This document shows positions 22,601-30,187 of a DNA stretch of 64,000 nt, piece by piece. A program made the position numbers and the translations under genes. The notes under the pieces were generated by a model. The model saw nothing but the letters and a program-made list of their open reading frames with translations, searched no databases and was not told the DNA's origin. Every line of letters starts with the position of its first letter. Positions within the stretch are counted from its first letter, which is position 1. The DNA lies in contig OY723237.1 in the NCBI GenBank assembly GCA_963210315.1, forward strand, positions 3,782,001-3,846,000, given 5' to 3'. Source of the DNA: Rhynchopus euleeides. Taxonomy: Eukaryota > Euglenozoa > Diplonemea > Diplonemida > Diplonemidae.

Positions 22601-25265
22601 GGTGTACCAGGACGGCCAGGGCGTGCTGGAGTACACACAGGGGCCGCCGTACGCCAACGCCAAGCGCTGGGTGCGCTACGCAGGGGCTGCACGCTACGCA
22701 GATGTGGTGCGCACAGTGCAGCGCTTCGACGACGTGGACCGTGTGGCAGGCTCTGACACCATCGACGGCGGTGCGGGTGACGACATCCTGCACGGGCAGC
22801 GCGGCGGGGATGCGCTGTTCGGGTCGACCGGCGACGACGAGCTGTTCGGCGAGCAGGGTGCGGACGTGCTGCACGGCGGGGAGGGGGCAGACGTGCTGCT
22901 GGGGGACATGGGCCACGTGGTGCGCGCACTCATGGACAACGGGGAGCCGCGCATCAACGCGAAGAACGCGGCTTGGGTGCGCAACGTGGTGCTCGAGGAG
23001 CAGGGCATGCTGACCGGGCAGTGGAGGGAGACCGGCGGTGTGGGCACCACGACCTTCACGCCTGCCGAGGCGGCAGCGCTGCTGGACGCAGACCTGCTTG
23101 TGTCACTCGGGGGGTACACCTCATCGGCAGCAGGCGCACCCAAGGTGCAGCTCGCACGCGGGTGGCGCACTGCACTGGCAGGCGTGAGCCTGGTGGAGGC
23201 ATACGCCGACGAGCTGCACGGCGAGGCAGGCGACGACATCCTCATCGGGCAGCGCGGCGATGACACGCTGTACGGCGGCGACGGGGAGGACCTGCTGTAC
23301 GGCGACAGCGTGTCTGCTGCACACCAGCAGGACAGCAGCCTGCTCCTGGCCACGACAGTGCTCCGCATCCTGGCGCCTGTGGACGCTGCGGAAACTGCGG
23401 CACTCGCCGCGACGCCCCTGTCCATTCCCACCTTTGGGCAGAGCGTGCATGTCCCTCTCTGGGTGCAGCCGGAGCAGGCCTCGCGCGCCGCAGCGCTCCG
23501 CCCCCTGGACGACTCTGCTGTGGCCACCGTGTTCGGCGACGGCCTGTCTGCGCTGGTCTCCGCAGTGGGTGCTGGTGACTTCACCCAGGCACAGGGTGCC
23601 GCAGTGCTGCGCCCCTTCGCCGCTGTGGTGCCAGACGTGGTGCGCCACACCGGCGCGACATACGGCAACGACATCCTCGAGGGCGGCAACGGCAACGACC
23701 TGCTTGTGGGCGACGCAGCCCTCCACACCTCCCTGCTGGGCTTCCACGACCCCACACAGCTGCAGACACTGCGGGAGCGCGCCGCCGCAAGGTGGGGCGA
23801 GGTGCAGGCACGCCTCGCACGCATGTCGGCAGACGTCGGGACATACCAGGAGCAGGCCGGCACCTACACCCTCCCAGCCACCGCGACCTGCGGGAACGAC
23901 CAGCTGTCAGGCGAGGCAGGCAGCGACACCCTTGTGGGTGACAGGCTGGAGGCCTTCACAGACGTGGTGTACCGCGAGGAACTGGTGGGCACCCCTAACC
24001 TGTCGGACAAGATCGAGGCCCTCATGACAATGTACGCCGACTTCGAGGGGCTTGCTGTGGACGTCTTCTTCACGCTGTACGAGGCACACCACGCCGTGGT
24101 GCAGCACCTGTGGGACACACGCGGCATGTCCGCCGTGGCCGCACCTGCCCTGCAGCTCTCTGTGTCGAACGACATCATCCAGGGCGGCGACGACGACGAC
24201 ATCGCCGCAGGCGACTCCCTCCTGCTGGTGATGAAGGGCGTGTCGCACGACAACGCCCCCGAGCCGGGGCCGAACCCGCGCTACTTCAACCGGGTCTCCT
24301 GGTCTGCTGTGCAGAACGCCCCTCTCTCGCAGCTCTACAACACCCTGCGCAACGCCCTCGACGCGCACATGCGTGATGACTTCAACCCTACTGTGTCGCG
24401 CTCCCCCCAGCAGCTCTCCCAGCGCGCCCAGTGGAACCGCCTCCCCACCACTCTGTGGGGCAACGACGACGTGCAGGGCGATGCGGGTGCCGACACACTT
24501 GTGGGTGACTTTGCACTGCTGGCGGTGACAACCTTCGACGGAGACCACTTCGAACCCACGTCGCCCCAGCGCCGCCAGAACATCAACCGGGCACAGGATG
24601 AGCACCTGGATATCATTGAGGACCTGCTGCAGGAAAGGCTCACGCGGCCCACCGAGAAATACCATGTGGCTGAGCTGCGTGACAACAGCTTCGACGGGGC
24701 ACTCTCCAACCTTGCGATGTACCACAACAAGGGGAATGGCAACAGGGGGCTGGACGAGGCAGGCGCCGTGTGGATGGGAGACACGCTGCGCGGGAATGCG
24801 GGCGAGGATGCCCTGTCCGGCGACAACGCGGTGGGTGTTGCCAACGTGTGGGGCCCGACGCAGCAGCTGCTGACGCAGCAGGAGATCACGCAGAGCTCGG
24901 GCTTCCTCCAGATGCTCAACAGGGAGCAGTGGCGCCGCCTGGAAGCCTACGACCAGCGCCAGCCCAACTTCGACAGGGACGAGCTGCGTGGCGGATCCCC
25001 TGGTGAGGACGACGTGCTGCTGATCCACACCCCCTCCGAGGATGCTACCCCCGACAGGGAGGGCCGCGACCTGCTGGGCTCCACACCCGGACAGTACGGT
25101 GTGGTGTCCGTGCCTCTGCGGGACAGCTTCTTCGCTGCAGTGCAGGGGACTGCTGTGCAGCAGGTTGCGCTGGATGGGCTGCAGACAGCCACCCAGCAGG
25201 GGCAGCGCACGTACACCCTGGTGGCAGGCCTGCAGGGGCTGTGGGGCCTTGCTTGGGGTGCCTGA
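4668..25265 (+). CDS. Giant secreted RTX-type calcium-binding protein (6,865 aa)
   Basis: The start at ATG 4668 gives a clear signal peptide (MRSTTMWCTLAASMLLACAG...); an in-frame ATG at 4614 would add 18 residues and bury it. Residues ~30-3150 are beta-rich with alternating hydrophobics and many N-x-S/T sites, family not recognised. EF-hand-like loops occur near residue 2682 (DKDGDDFLTF) and 3094 (DPNDDGKIRF). After a Cys/Trp-rich segment near 3130, residues ~3300-3950 hold degenerate GG-x-G-x-D repeats. About 3900-4330 are three Calx-beta-like modules (typical phrase VTVTVTDDD followed by VEGNEVVF). From ~4780 to ~6730 runs a long array of RTX nonapeptides (GGxGADxVxGG...GDHG), and the C-terminus (~6,730-6,865) lacks repeats. 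No membrane anchor is seen. The likely role is a calcium-stabilised surface or matrix adhesin. The architecture resembles bacterial giant adhesins, so lateral origin is possible. A single uninterrupted 20.6-kb frame is itself notable. Confidence 0.85.
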   Translation: MRSTTMWCTLAASMLLACAGGAGATSQTESCDAVSAAYQTSIKTAITNFNTLLVEAQSRLSSRELQLIGAGQSLSFINTQLATVSNYTSELSNLLDEVNDVTASALNAALPTGANVTCNVGIDVANVYLSVALNVSGTTSLSVDLSGLPTADVAALGLSITDPAVSLDVAVEVAGTLEVDVMVELGTVAVRVSDLSATISASGSVDTTVAWTDVGTVGLSGAVALTGVTVPLEFPSGSTLSEFLSKVGEVRLGTVSGALLGQLSVDVAVDAVPVGQLPSPVLTMNDTDIFDTTLPTVTVDMDISSLQATVVELLTQLGSFNIDLSALGLADLEVADVDVSAVISGMTDLLQLAPVAEQYFLLHTSSSSSGEYPTFEGLALFLRENLPAPQAASGSLDFGGANITGGWYPEKGEVQLNLQVELDADIASLDFSGSIQNVLGDMQALDVLFDLIGASAPAMSLSVPDMSASVVFGSRIVLDVTLGLKTSFINTGTLTGSALAGNAFVRVNDLSAAVSVEVDPINFEAELPLDSQLEVRDGSFRMAFGVRAAFDATTDDDDVDYDTPVTASTVAAVAEMTVLQLLTGGTTAVLDFIKQLSLEVYTSLDVVIPVELTSGFQGADLSVSPIVELHDDNLLSGGLPSFSLDIDLSLLVPSLPGGIGASSDSTNHVSNMMGSLTTLLDEISGISLPTVSLPGAASLPDLLKSIGGALDFGSELNTYLDLLVKFRELDTGLSLDLSLDLRPAELLLATDAFQTEILGLLKAAYPTVFSGFSDGLTNPTSGVVFSAVNYLKYFQVVFGEASTIASADASWGEADLTCYLAAHGSYALTAKNARAFVRLLGVQDDYPDTNSDGYPATSGGVAFDPASHLDALRDAVGESGTFTLGSLAGYLCSRSVSFGVNVNFQKAIFALVSVRFPDVTAAYTALTVGDALPYNPLTGDVFDWRNYLTEVGTVLGLGSSNIALTDIADLLGKRPTIQGLVRFLKARLLDGLSTSLSVGGLSFSGGLTTGSSGGMELSAVVGLAFETPAVTASEVVASLEEALTGLFELIGVDSVIGSIADIGAGLQDTLSGLDDTLSFGASVSVTVEAGADISPLIDGTGSTPLFYVRVTEFNFAIVANVTDFSTALDFGDPFTFTGICSASLAFRAESSVSDAAPAVLLDDAAGVDSFSLTPLTDSLTLTGSVVGSVELAGGPLDSSLYLGVEDYALFDDVSPSFTVDAEIPYELMVVLKDALTAVGDLGREVNALSALSTTVPLMNRTLNDLLKTDDVGPDWGDYLIWDTAIDEAIASSSDYTDCLASSAGKCPTARETLSALKTRMEYLTTAAFVGDGNDTVPVSAVRAGLVGNFFELGFAVSGTLEIAVTPPLAELIDDDEIEFSGTGLLVVSVSFGLAVDVKVNTTNGLSSVTASDITVQVNNFTMGMEIVADVSATAQLGILEASIDGGEGTLLAAFSGALNGGAATALSDITSSKFSFTKSATVDACLPFSASIGEVDLGSIADDGAGTPQICVTDTDLFDSTAPTVSALYMSRLYDFRGLSPIQIMGIVRGLINTVQEYRESPVFDVSVPFTDVDLGDMLDFSDTLTDALYAKMVKVQDAADRTTLVLCVEGDALPDGWATDGSEGRDTFTNNLDLKVFSVVLNEELQVELSALDAASIEGAATASDLAELLNSALYAAGLGLSVEASVVEGADAIQLCTNESIAATDVRIGVGLKQTGNAAYNESTTAYAPSAMLGFADGAVKEAPRVPAFSSIAGLVEVLAAALGISEDILEVTYAARAGEPTQYELLFAVSLPLTLPSPTASLTVGAEVEPLLQVNASAELSVSTSVDMGFAFGARMGQTAGNLSLSGTLPSGNYLNTFTLDSEQTFKLVLDKVSHSVTLRSGTVFEDELDYQLGVLTAQLEAGQSLSVLNYANTTFLIQSTGVKRLESVVTADFEALTGLGSDKTKAVLFTPVVQNLYFKADAAVAVTDINLEATLAVLEASSYGGIGSIALQAAAEFGTQGVTMTLSEIRDAVVEDPFSLVAANATISAALEVDLTVSVPGLASVTGGIAVALTPDFFVELKENFTLPNSSNFEVTINAPDLPSLSNFKNLSLAEIVVLIGDGVDLLFGNEEEGTTGLLSNLPLLDTEIPVVSFTPREVVTEVQEVLATIEGLLTDTAGSIHRLEDIVEEVLGLEDPEDDTNGCYKSCVVEFSYDSAAETLVLQLQYTASPTLPTLSLDLNLRTMIELAGLDISDDLLDVLGDFVDVEASLTFNFEAGASATLELGLDLSSGTPRAFIGGNTALLLEMQANATGSLTMSLGALEFGIEDGKIALDAGTSNSSDTAGRVARALEDSPGPAYFRYGLDSATKYYLDSGSDFSSIISGFSLTYEGGVSVELPLTGFDTMAIEISSVKDFMDRTSNSVSDLVVFKGATPADLLSSMGDLFSGFNPITAILTDQETLLKGINSTFDRIEFAITATDGVLGSLDVPVVGDKLREVVASNFIGVWRESLVTTVRSALEGLTTDDNKQNMATLLRTAMNSVFDTDFSILKDPIEIVVRDTSGEIMDNVLDDEGLILESALNSNALDDADAVEWRVALGKEILFDTSFDFDLGVDGLPLELDVSSGIELTVGWSFNLNFGVSVSKGFYLHTADTEMSVYATLKLPDLNATGELFILDARAENANDITKMVGRLAVDVTDKDGDDFLTFKELKSGASGLVRASAEFGLALGMNLTLGLANTEGMPKFTAGVYSYFGTSWTQNTSTGTAVGESIALPESEDSLSDQPVESGTVLLLDVGLDLGEFVTGVLKPIFAKLDGFLSPIVPILEALQEPLPVLSDMAGRDVSLLELPEVLLNGLLGAGGPVRGSVKNLLSYLAAIQEVVDLVLLIVDVISDVADYEGNLKISFGNWQVGTSGVERYTSDALPSGWESTARRARVLADSDDVNSDATKTGPSSMISLFKRLTDPDAVFTLPFLSASGVLSLITGGDVDLFVLQTPQMEIDVTIDFWFPIAAGLIVVDFYGSFQFSAQIAMGYDTSGIRRAIEQNNPALALDGFFLSDTDVSTGTGGVDIPELYSAGSIRVGATLNIGLAKLSGSGSFSFTGSIDLYDPNDDGKIRFSEIKSIIEEGSFLDIFNIKIKMCASASFSLDVFNPFVNWKCKWYGCWPRGRWESVYKFSASACFLELDTTPPALPVLAEVSDSTLRLNMGKYAGDREEGTTDTGEYFTIRYISGSVGSEEVEVLLGTPPSSGQNDNRQAQSFSGFVTYYAEARNYGDTILLENPVSRGSFDGGSDSGKDRLILDFSGSVSAVGAGTITSTSISGFGMSGDGITYSNFEEVYVKLPNEADTVTISSLPSDCALYLYLNGGNDKVTVAAGDAILGSIHIVGGSGQDTLVADAQSGPAVGSLTDTQVVGLGLVGALSYETMEVVRVELTGDADEFVVQSTPSGATSVEVAAIGGADVITIGSGAVNDVVTPVRVSGAGSATLVIDDELDTTSGNSGTLTASRISGLGLGASSGVQYSNVAVLEIRLALVNANAFEIQATTGSTTTRLYGGNQADALVISSVAGPTEVYGGNGTDTLQVPTTSGDAGTLENRIFGALLLDGGNGDDAYDIGFSGTGSSRINVSDSGYTTNSGTETNTLVLSGTDNDDVFLLRSNFIALVHSESAAERIDIDRSINGGITLNGHAGDDTFATDGTAGVVTQNGGAGDDLFLIGQLYNSERVVANMSEAGDAFTTTLTTAGYLSDGNSEQLNCNGESGEDSFVVMRNLGTLSLRGGVGNDRFTVRAFALADAEDDSTPDPDLGSTDVSTDEGDDTVYYTINAPVTIDGGAGFDTLVALGTDYPDTFVVTRNGIYGAGLYITFTGIEAVELSTEAGDDVVYVMSTLDSVQTNIYTGLGSDTVYVTPRYSVPVQSNDLRGHNGIVEHALTSAADTGYDGLETHGVTVFVADEDQASVVVVGSRGTQDELEVVEPVDSGSSGQTETYTVQLVHPITSSAYPVSINVVVPAAPSEIPDAASVTVSPNVLTFTSSNWETAQTVTVTVTDDDAVEGNEVVFLGHSVYQENNVDGYDALTISSQAVRVIDSDQAEMYVVEPADKTVGMRVSESGLGTVGATLTYDVLLRPCVSAASPSDVTVTPRYDTTEVTVSPASFSFSTASECRQTITVTAVDDADVEGFHFVAIYHDVSGGNAVFSASSLSVDTVNVEILDNDAPGLVVLESDGSTDVQEGGDAAKIDTYEVYLTKPPADGAEVSLAITVDLSLIYGSSAAGAKQVAVSPTSAVFTSANYYLPVTVTVSALADAAVDTGNTTQQFASQPALAYQIQGALSVGGAEAPKSVSLLKAVMYPGEVDLESYPGQENEWLTVREVQQVDTLVIENTGGYLATEVVVATQHITGMGMGADRVLGGEAVQGGIAFTDFEVVKINLGPATDTVVVNGSEAGSTVYVSGGEGDENFTVLAADGVVVLDGAAGADTFTFGDSDGTLTRTTDVVAAVGGEGVDTVSVQNTAGNPLSLSGTLTRTMLSGLGMVNGERGTGSTAVQLVAVRTTSASASPGQFTWTWSVSGVEYSLTFDYGASGATITAAMQEAVFPSLAGDTCGTLGTSQCAVSFAVDQLSTSLYLVQYMGELAYEDVLVSAIELDTSLLDGAARELAADGLTTTDVLSVTAGIVYADVESLDIDLATDAADALDIRGTSVPTVVRTHGGDDTVAVGSNALLFSVSAAQATQEVVGRMDYVEAALTIDMGETGRNRLLVSDSVSAEGRGAVVLSQGRISGLAPVDVVYTGSDFTRGITVWLGAHADTVAVTGTNGPDTGDAGAGTRTITALYTGAGADTVTVALLAGTDGFFVCGTEEGDDAIDASGSTLPLVLVGGTGADTIIAGLSGDIVLGDTGAVTYGTDTVGVPRSSTAAVSGTNAELSVVYTENCDSAATGGADTVTVSDEAASYVVLGGGDVDTITTSGGRDAVIGDFGIMYFTSGQRLASLETQCTSQGGDDVISTGAGEDVVGGGNGADTVYAGTGADVVLGDHGAVELSWAADGTRLVTSVASTDSQAAYGSADYVESGDGDDVVLGGAGADTVYGGEGADIVFGDHGTVASTVAGDFTFASSNTEDAAVGGGDNLHGDAGSDFLLGGQGDDIVYGGIGDDWIYGDHGNGSVTPSVGTLVYARALAALYGGADTLYGESGNNVIFGGHASDTVSAEDGSDVVFADYGYYAAQLGSAELLSVETESAANNENNVAAGAGNDYVFGGQGSDTLAGEAGADVIFGDHGHAVLSWDADTPSTDRAGHVAPAETSFVALTATSIDTASGLADVVSGGDGDDLLVGGAGADGLTGAEGADILFGDHAAVVRNTTGSGSTLVLQEQYSTTTSPVSASIDAVGSGDVLSSGAGDNIVFGGHGADTITSDSGADIVFGDFGDVARTTLSGGESQTTLAESMDVGYGGSDNITIAGGTNVVFAGFADDTVTTGDGADVVFGDHGNTTLQHTWGVLAVAEYASVWTETDSYGSGDVLHVGAGDNIVFGGQGADDVLSEDGADVVFGDYGSVAVSVAQAAHDLQSLSPAFGSGDIIVTNDGADIIFGGAANDSVEAGAGADIVFGDHGSVSRTGNATDIVSTNADSADLGGDDVLHGGEGEAADIVLGGQGADHVTTGSGDDTVFGDNGHVVIDSLGRTVLRESTASAVGGDDVVTSGSGADVVFGGAAADTLTTEDGADVVFGDHGSWDAQVSASDITIMSTLAGAEDAGGQDIISAGSGDDIAIGGVGGDQIDGGAGNDVLFGDSGSVVYDSSAGERRVTSTYTTSELGGADTIVGQEGDDFMLGQQGADTMEGNSGMDMMFGDHAEAVLAYATHSIVSARSTAPTDGLGSSDAMYGNQGEDYIFGGTGSDTLRGGGAADVILGDYGLFDSTLPLAHQYTALYTSDADEGGPDTIYGDSGDDIILGQQGADTIFGGDGEDDIIGGHDVLAGADGGDQIYGEGDADVVLGDNGVIDRTVYQDGQGVLEYTQGPPYANAKRWVRYAGAARYADVVRTVQRFDDVDRVAGSDTIDGGAGDDILHGQRGGDALFGSTGDDELFGEQGADVLHGGEGADVLLGDMGHVVRALMDNGEPRINAKNAAWVRNVVLEEQGMLTGQWRETGGVGTTTFTPAEAAALLDADLLVSLGGYTSSAAGAPKVQLARGWRTALAGVSLVEAYADELHGEAGDDILIGQRGDDTLYGGDGEDLLYGDSVSAAHQQDSSLLLATTVLRILAPVDAAETAALAATPLSIPTFGQSVHVPLWVQPEQASRAAALRPLDDSAVATVFGDGLSALVSAVGAGDFTQAQGAAVLRPFAAVVPDVVRHTGATYGNDILEGGNGNDLLVGDAALHTSLLGFHDPTQLQTLRERAAARWGEVQARLARMSADVGTYQEQAGTYTLPATATCGNDQLSGEAGSDTLVGDRLEAFTDVVYREELVGTPNLSDKIEALMTMYADFEGLAVDVFFTLYEAHHAVVQHLWDTRGMSAVAAPALQLSVSNDIIQGGDDDDIAAGDSLLLVMKGVSHDNAPEPGPNPRYFNRVSWSAVQNAPLSQLYNTLRNALDAHMRDDFNPTVSRSPQQLSQRAQWNRLPTTLWGNDDVQGDAGADTLVGDFALLAVTTFDGDHFEPTSPQRRQNINRAQDEHLDIIEDLLQERLTRPTEKYHVAELRDNSFDGALSNLAMYHNKGNGNRGLDEAGAVWMGDTLRGNAGEDALSGDNAVGVANVWGPTQQLLTQQEITQSSGFLQMLNREQWRRLEAYDQRQPNFDRDELRGGSPGEDDVLLIHTPSEDATPDREGRDLLGSTPGQYGVVSVPLRDSFFAAVQGTAVQQVALDGLQTATQQGQRTYTLVAGLQGLWGLAWGA

Positions 25266-27290
25266 GAGAAGCGGGGATATCCCCTGTGATGCCAAGGCTT
25301 TCAAGCCCTCTTCTGTTGGGTTCGGCTTTCTGTCAGAATAATAATGAAAACTATCTCCCACCCCTCCCAGTTCCTGATTTTTGAGCAGTTTTGAACATGG
25401 TTGAGAGCAGCTTTTTGTCTTTGGACTTACCGATCATCCCCCCCCTCCCAGACACCCCCTCACACCCCACCTCGGCCCCTTCGTGATATCCACCCGGGCA
25501 TAAAAAGGTTTTGTAAGCTCTGCAGTGCAGCCAAAAAAAATGGGTTGCTGCAAGGGGAAAGAGGTGTCTTTTCTTGATTTTTGTTTGCAATGTAACTTCA
25601 CCGCCCCCACCCACCCCCCCCACCCCACCCACCCCCCCCCTGCCTCCATGTATGGTTGTCAACACCGTCCGGCTTTGCGAGGGACAGGGCAGCGCCGCTT
25701 GAATAAAAGCACCTCTTCTGTGGGAAGAACGATGAGATGGAAGGAGAGCAAAACAAAAAAATAAGGCTATCCACCGAAAGACCGATGCCCTTTATTTTTT
25801 TCTCCACAATGTTGAGATACGTGCCGAGCAGCGGCGTTCGGCCCCTCTCTCCCGCAGTTGCCAGAAAACAGTTGTCGCTATGCATCCCCCGGGGTGAGGG
25901 TGGGAGGGGGTGGAGGGGGGGGGGGCTGCTGGTTTAACCCTCCACCTCATCTCGTCTCACCCCACCCGACCCCCCCGACCCCCCCCCCCCCCCACCCTCC
26001 GCTTTGATTTCCTTACCCTTTGTGTCGTGCTTTTCAATCCATCCCCTCTCCCCCACTCCCCACCCTCCCCATTCTATTACTCCAACTAATCTCTCCAAAT
26101 CACCCGACTTCCCCAGTCGCCTCACCGATCCCCACCGGCGTGTTGATCATCACGCCCTCACCACCGTCCCGACTATAGTGGGCCCGAACACCTACTGGGT
26201 TCACTCTGCGGGATATCTTGACTTGACCCACCATCATCACAGCGGTGCTGCATGGCTGCCCGATGGCAGTGTGGCGTGTCAGCGGAGGTAGCTCTGCTGA
26301 ACTGGCGATCCGGGTGGGAAATGGCAGGTGTGGGTTTGGCAAATGGTTTTGTTGTGTCTGCGGTGGGGCCAGGGGAGGGGGGGGGGGTTAATCGGAACTC
26401 AATGAATTGAGCCGTGAAGACCCCCCTATTTTTTCTGGCCAACCCGCATCAGCAACGCGCCCATCCCACCACACCCCCCCCACCCTGAAGGACCCGCGGG
26501 TCGCCTTTGCCACTCTGCGTGGGCTTCGTGCACCCCGCTGTGCTAACGCTTTCCTCCTCACACCCACCCCCGCACAATCCCTCCGCCCACATCGTTCCTT
26601 TTGCCTCTCGAGTGGCCTGTGGCTTTCGAGATATAGTGAACCGCCTGTGGGAAGACGGGTGGAGTGGTTATATATTTTGGGCCATCGACCTGCTGTGTGC
26701 CAGCCATCCCAACCGCTGCATGAGGCGGAGGTGTGTGGGGGGGATGCTCGAAGGATCTGTGGCCAGGGTGGGACGAGGTGTCTGCTGAGTAACGCCCTGA
26801 GGTCAGATCATTCGATGGAAGCAGCCTGCAGCATCAGTTGAAGCGGTTCGGAATTTGCCAGGTTTGTTTTTTTTTGTTGAAAAACTCCTTACGAGCGATG
26901 AAGTATGAAGTAGCGAAGTCGCGAAGTAACGAAGGAAATCACACCACTGAAGCTTTTTGGGTTAACACCTTCATGCCACTGTGCGCTCAACAAAAAGTAC
27001 TCCGTAACTTTTTACCCCACAGTTGCTGGACAGGTCTACAAAAGAAAGTGGTTCGATTTTGAAGCACACACCATTGCGCTCGGGGCGGAAGTGACAATAC
27101 AGTCCTGCTAAACCCGTGCTCTGCGCACTGCACACTACCCCCTTCATCAGGCAAGGGGTTAGGAAGCGTGTGTGGAAGCGCCAAAGTTAGCAGCACAGGA
27201 GCTGACACCGCGCCTTTTGTTTGTGTTGCGCCAGAAGGGACAGGGGGGGGCGGGGCTGGGGGGGGTTATATGGAAGTGTGGGGCGCACGG

Positions 27291-27318
<28 letters not shown>
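27291..27318. repeat. CT dinucleotide microsatellite, 14 units
   Basis: Uninterrupted CT repeats, visible directly. Confidence 0.95.
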
Positions 27319-27321
<3 letters not shown>

Positions 27322-27994
27322 CCCCACACACACTGCCAATTTCCCCCCCCACCCCTCACGTGGTAGAATTTTACCACCGCATGTCAAACACTCATGTGCC
27401 ATCGTCCAAAAAAATTTGTTTTCCGGAGCACCGTTTCGCTCGACTGCGTCAGTGACGGCCCTCCCCGACATTAGCGGAATTTCCCCGTTTGTTGCTTTTC
27501 GTTTTTTCCACCCCCACGCACTCCCCGGCAAGCCTGCATTCAGTGAGGGAGTGGGAGCTGCCCGGCTTCTTGTCACCACCCAACTCCGCCTGGCATCCGT
27601 GTGCTCTCAAAAAGCATTATTGGAGTGCCTGGGAGGAACCCTCTGTTTGGTTCGATTGGGGTGACGTTGAGGCAATCTGAACGACAGCCCACCCCCACTC
27701 CCTTACAGCGCAGCTGCCGCAGGGTGACGAATCCTTTCCGAATTTCCCCACCCCCACCCCCACCCCCACCACACATTGCCCAATCAAACCAACATGCCCC
27801 AGGTAGACCGGCGTTTTGCGCCGCTTTTATACCACCCTTCTCTGCATGTTCTGCTCGCCACCCTGACTCCAAACCATCCACCCACCCCCTGATTTCCTCC
27901 CCCTTTTTCTCCCGCTTTCGATCTGTCCCCCCCCCCCCCCCCCATCCAATACACCACGTTGTCTTTGGCTAACATCATCATCAGACCTTTTTCC

Positions 27995-28035
27995 GGTTGC
28001 ACAAACAAAACAAAAGAAACCCGGCAATCCTTTTT
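27995..28035 (+). repeat. 41-bp dispersed repeat, copy 1
   Basis: Identical over 41 bases to 39383-39423, starting GGTTGCACAAACAAAACAAA and ending CGGCAATCCTTTTT. The flanks are unrelated. The T run after this copy may be the end of a mobile fragment. Confidence 0.8.
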
Positions 28036-30187
28036 TTTAAAAAGGGCTGCAACCCCTTTATACTTTTCTTCCGTTCACCCCCCTTCTCCTGCCCCTTTGG
28101 CCGAGAGCCACGTGCCAACATGTCTCTTCATCTGAAATTGCAGGGTCCCAATATCCTGAGCGTTCTGTCAAGCATGCTGTACCACAAAGGGTCCGGTGTC
28201 CCCACGCCCTTTGACGCCGATCCCCGGAGGGGCCTTGCGCAGGCCAGTGCAGCTCCAACAGAGAATTACGAAACGCACATCATTTTTTTGGCCGAACCTT
28301 GCAGCTGGTGGGGGGGCTTTCCCCGACTTTGCTGCGCCTCTTCTTTTTGTTTTCTTTTATCGTGTTTTTGCCCGGGGCCCGTCGGGAAGGCAGGAGCGGA
28401 AAGCTCGGGTGCAAAATCACAGAAAAAAACATCATCACGGAACCTTGGGAGTTCTCTGCAATTCTCTGTTGCCCTTGGATGAAGCGGTGGAAAGTGAAAA
28501 AAAAGGAATGTGAAAACTGTCTGGGATGGCAGGGTGGAGATTGCGTGGAGAAAGCAACAGGGTGGCGTGGCGTTGTGTTTTGGGCGCGCCGGTGTGTGGG
28601 AGGTGCCGGGCACGGCACAGAGCAAACACGTAACACAGCTCCGCCACTGGGCAGGCGCGAATACTTCCAGATCCCGCACCACACGCCAAACCCGCGACGT
28701 TTTCAGCCTTCCATAATTTCTTGTTGATTTGTTGTACATAATCTTGGGCCGTCTCCCAAACTTCTGCCCAAAAATATCTCCCCGCCTTGCCCCACTCCCG
28801 CAGGGTGTGTGACAGCTGTATACAGTCACACACTCCCTTGCTGTCAGATTATGTCAGATGGCAGCACCCTGTTCAAGGGTGGGGGGTGTGGGGGTATCTG
28901 GAGTGGGAGGGGGGGGGGTGTCGGCCATGAGCCCGAGTTCACCCTCTTCTCTTCGCATGCTGATCCACTGTTTGGATCAGAGTGAAAGCCAACTGGCATC
29001 GCCCCTCCTTCTCCCACACCCCCCCCTTCCCATCCCCCCATCCAGGCCTTACCGACGACCTTCTGACTCCAGTCTTATTCCCGCGCTCCATCCCTGAGCA
29101 AATCGCCTGCAGCCTTAAAAAAACAGGCAGGCCCTCTTGATCCAATCCTCTCCCTGGTTTCCCTTTGTTTCTTTTGCTGTTTTGCTTGTCTTTTGAACTC
29201 AATTCATACAAAAACATTTCTTATTTCATTTCGGCTGCATCTTTCACTTTTTCAGCTCTTCTTCTTCTGTTTTCTTGGGGGGATTTTTTTTGCATTTTCT
29301 TTTGCTGCAGTAAAACCTGGGTCTCCCTCAGGCAGCGGTAAAATAAAATTGGCAAAAGAAGGCAATACGAAGAAGAATGGCTGGCTGTGTTGGCCAGAAG
29401 AATATTAAGAAAAGGGCAGCGGGCAACGCGCGTAGGGACAGCCCAACACGCACACGGCGCCCCCTCCGTTTAACCTCTCAAATTTCATTACCCCACCCTC
29501 CCCTCACCCAGCGCAGTGTTCGCTGAAGTGGGGGGTGGAGGTGGGAGGTTTTTTTTGCGGTTACACTTTCTGCCTTTTCTGTCTGCCAGCCCTCCCTCCT
29601 CTCCCCTCCCTTCCCCCGCCCCTCTGCCGCCAGCACCGCTGGCGGCAGCTGCGTTGTTAGGGCCCAGAGAACGACGCAGACAACAGGGGTGTGGGGTGGG
29701 ACAGGGTGGGTATCGGCAAGAAGAAGGGCGAACGTCGGGCTGTTTCTGAGATGCTGTCCGGAGCACCCACACACGCAGTAGCACCCTGCCCCCCTCCCCC
29801 GTCTTGCTTGGTGCACGTGGCCCGGAGGGGCGCCGTCCGTTGAGGGCGTGTGTGTGCGTGCGATCTCGTGTGTGTGTGCGGTCTTGCAGCAGATGCCCAG
29901 CGCTCTCCATCACCACAATGAGGCAGGCTCGACGTGGTGTGTTGCCCACGACACACGGGTGGCTGTCTGTTGTTGGGAGCCTCCCATTGACCCGTCGGAC
30001 TGCTCGGCCACGTTGTCCGACATCCCCTCCTGCACCTCGTCGTCATCGAAGTCCTCCTGCGGCAGATCCGCTTTTTATGATCAGTCCAGTGCGACATTGC
30101 GGTATTCGCATTGCGATGGGAGGCCTCCATCGCCGCACGGTCGAATTGGGACCCCGCCTGGCGCAAAAGGACACGGTTCAGGTTGGA

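Larger units (their letters stand above)
25266..30187. other. Gene-poor spacer with C-tracts and low-complexity DNA
   Basis: Almost 5 kb without a convincing gene. It contains repeated C-rich tracts (e.g. 25600-25640, 25965-26000, 27740-27775, 27925-27945), T-rich stretches (29150-29310) and a CT microsatellite. All frames longer than 100 codons here have low-complexity Pro/Gly/Ser composition. No tRNA, snRNA or spliced-leader gene was recognised. Confidence 0.5.
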
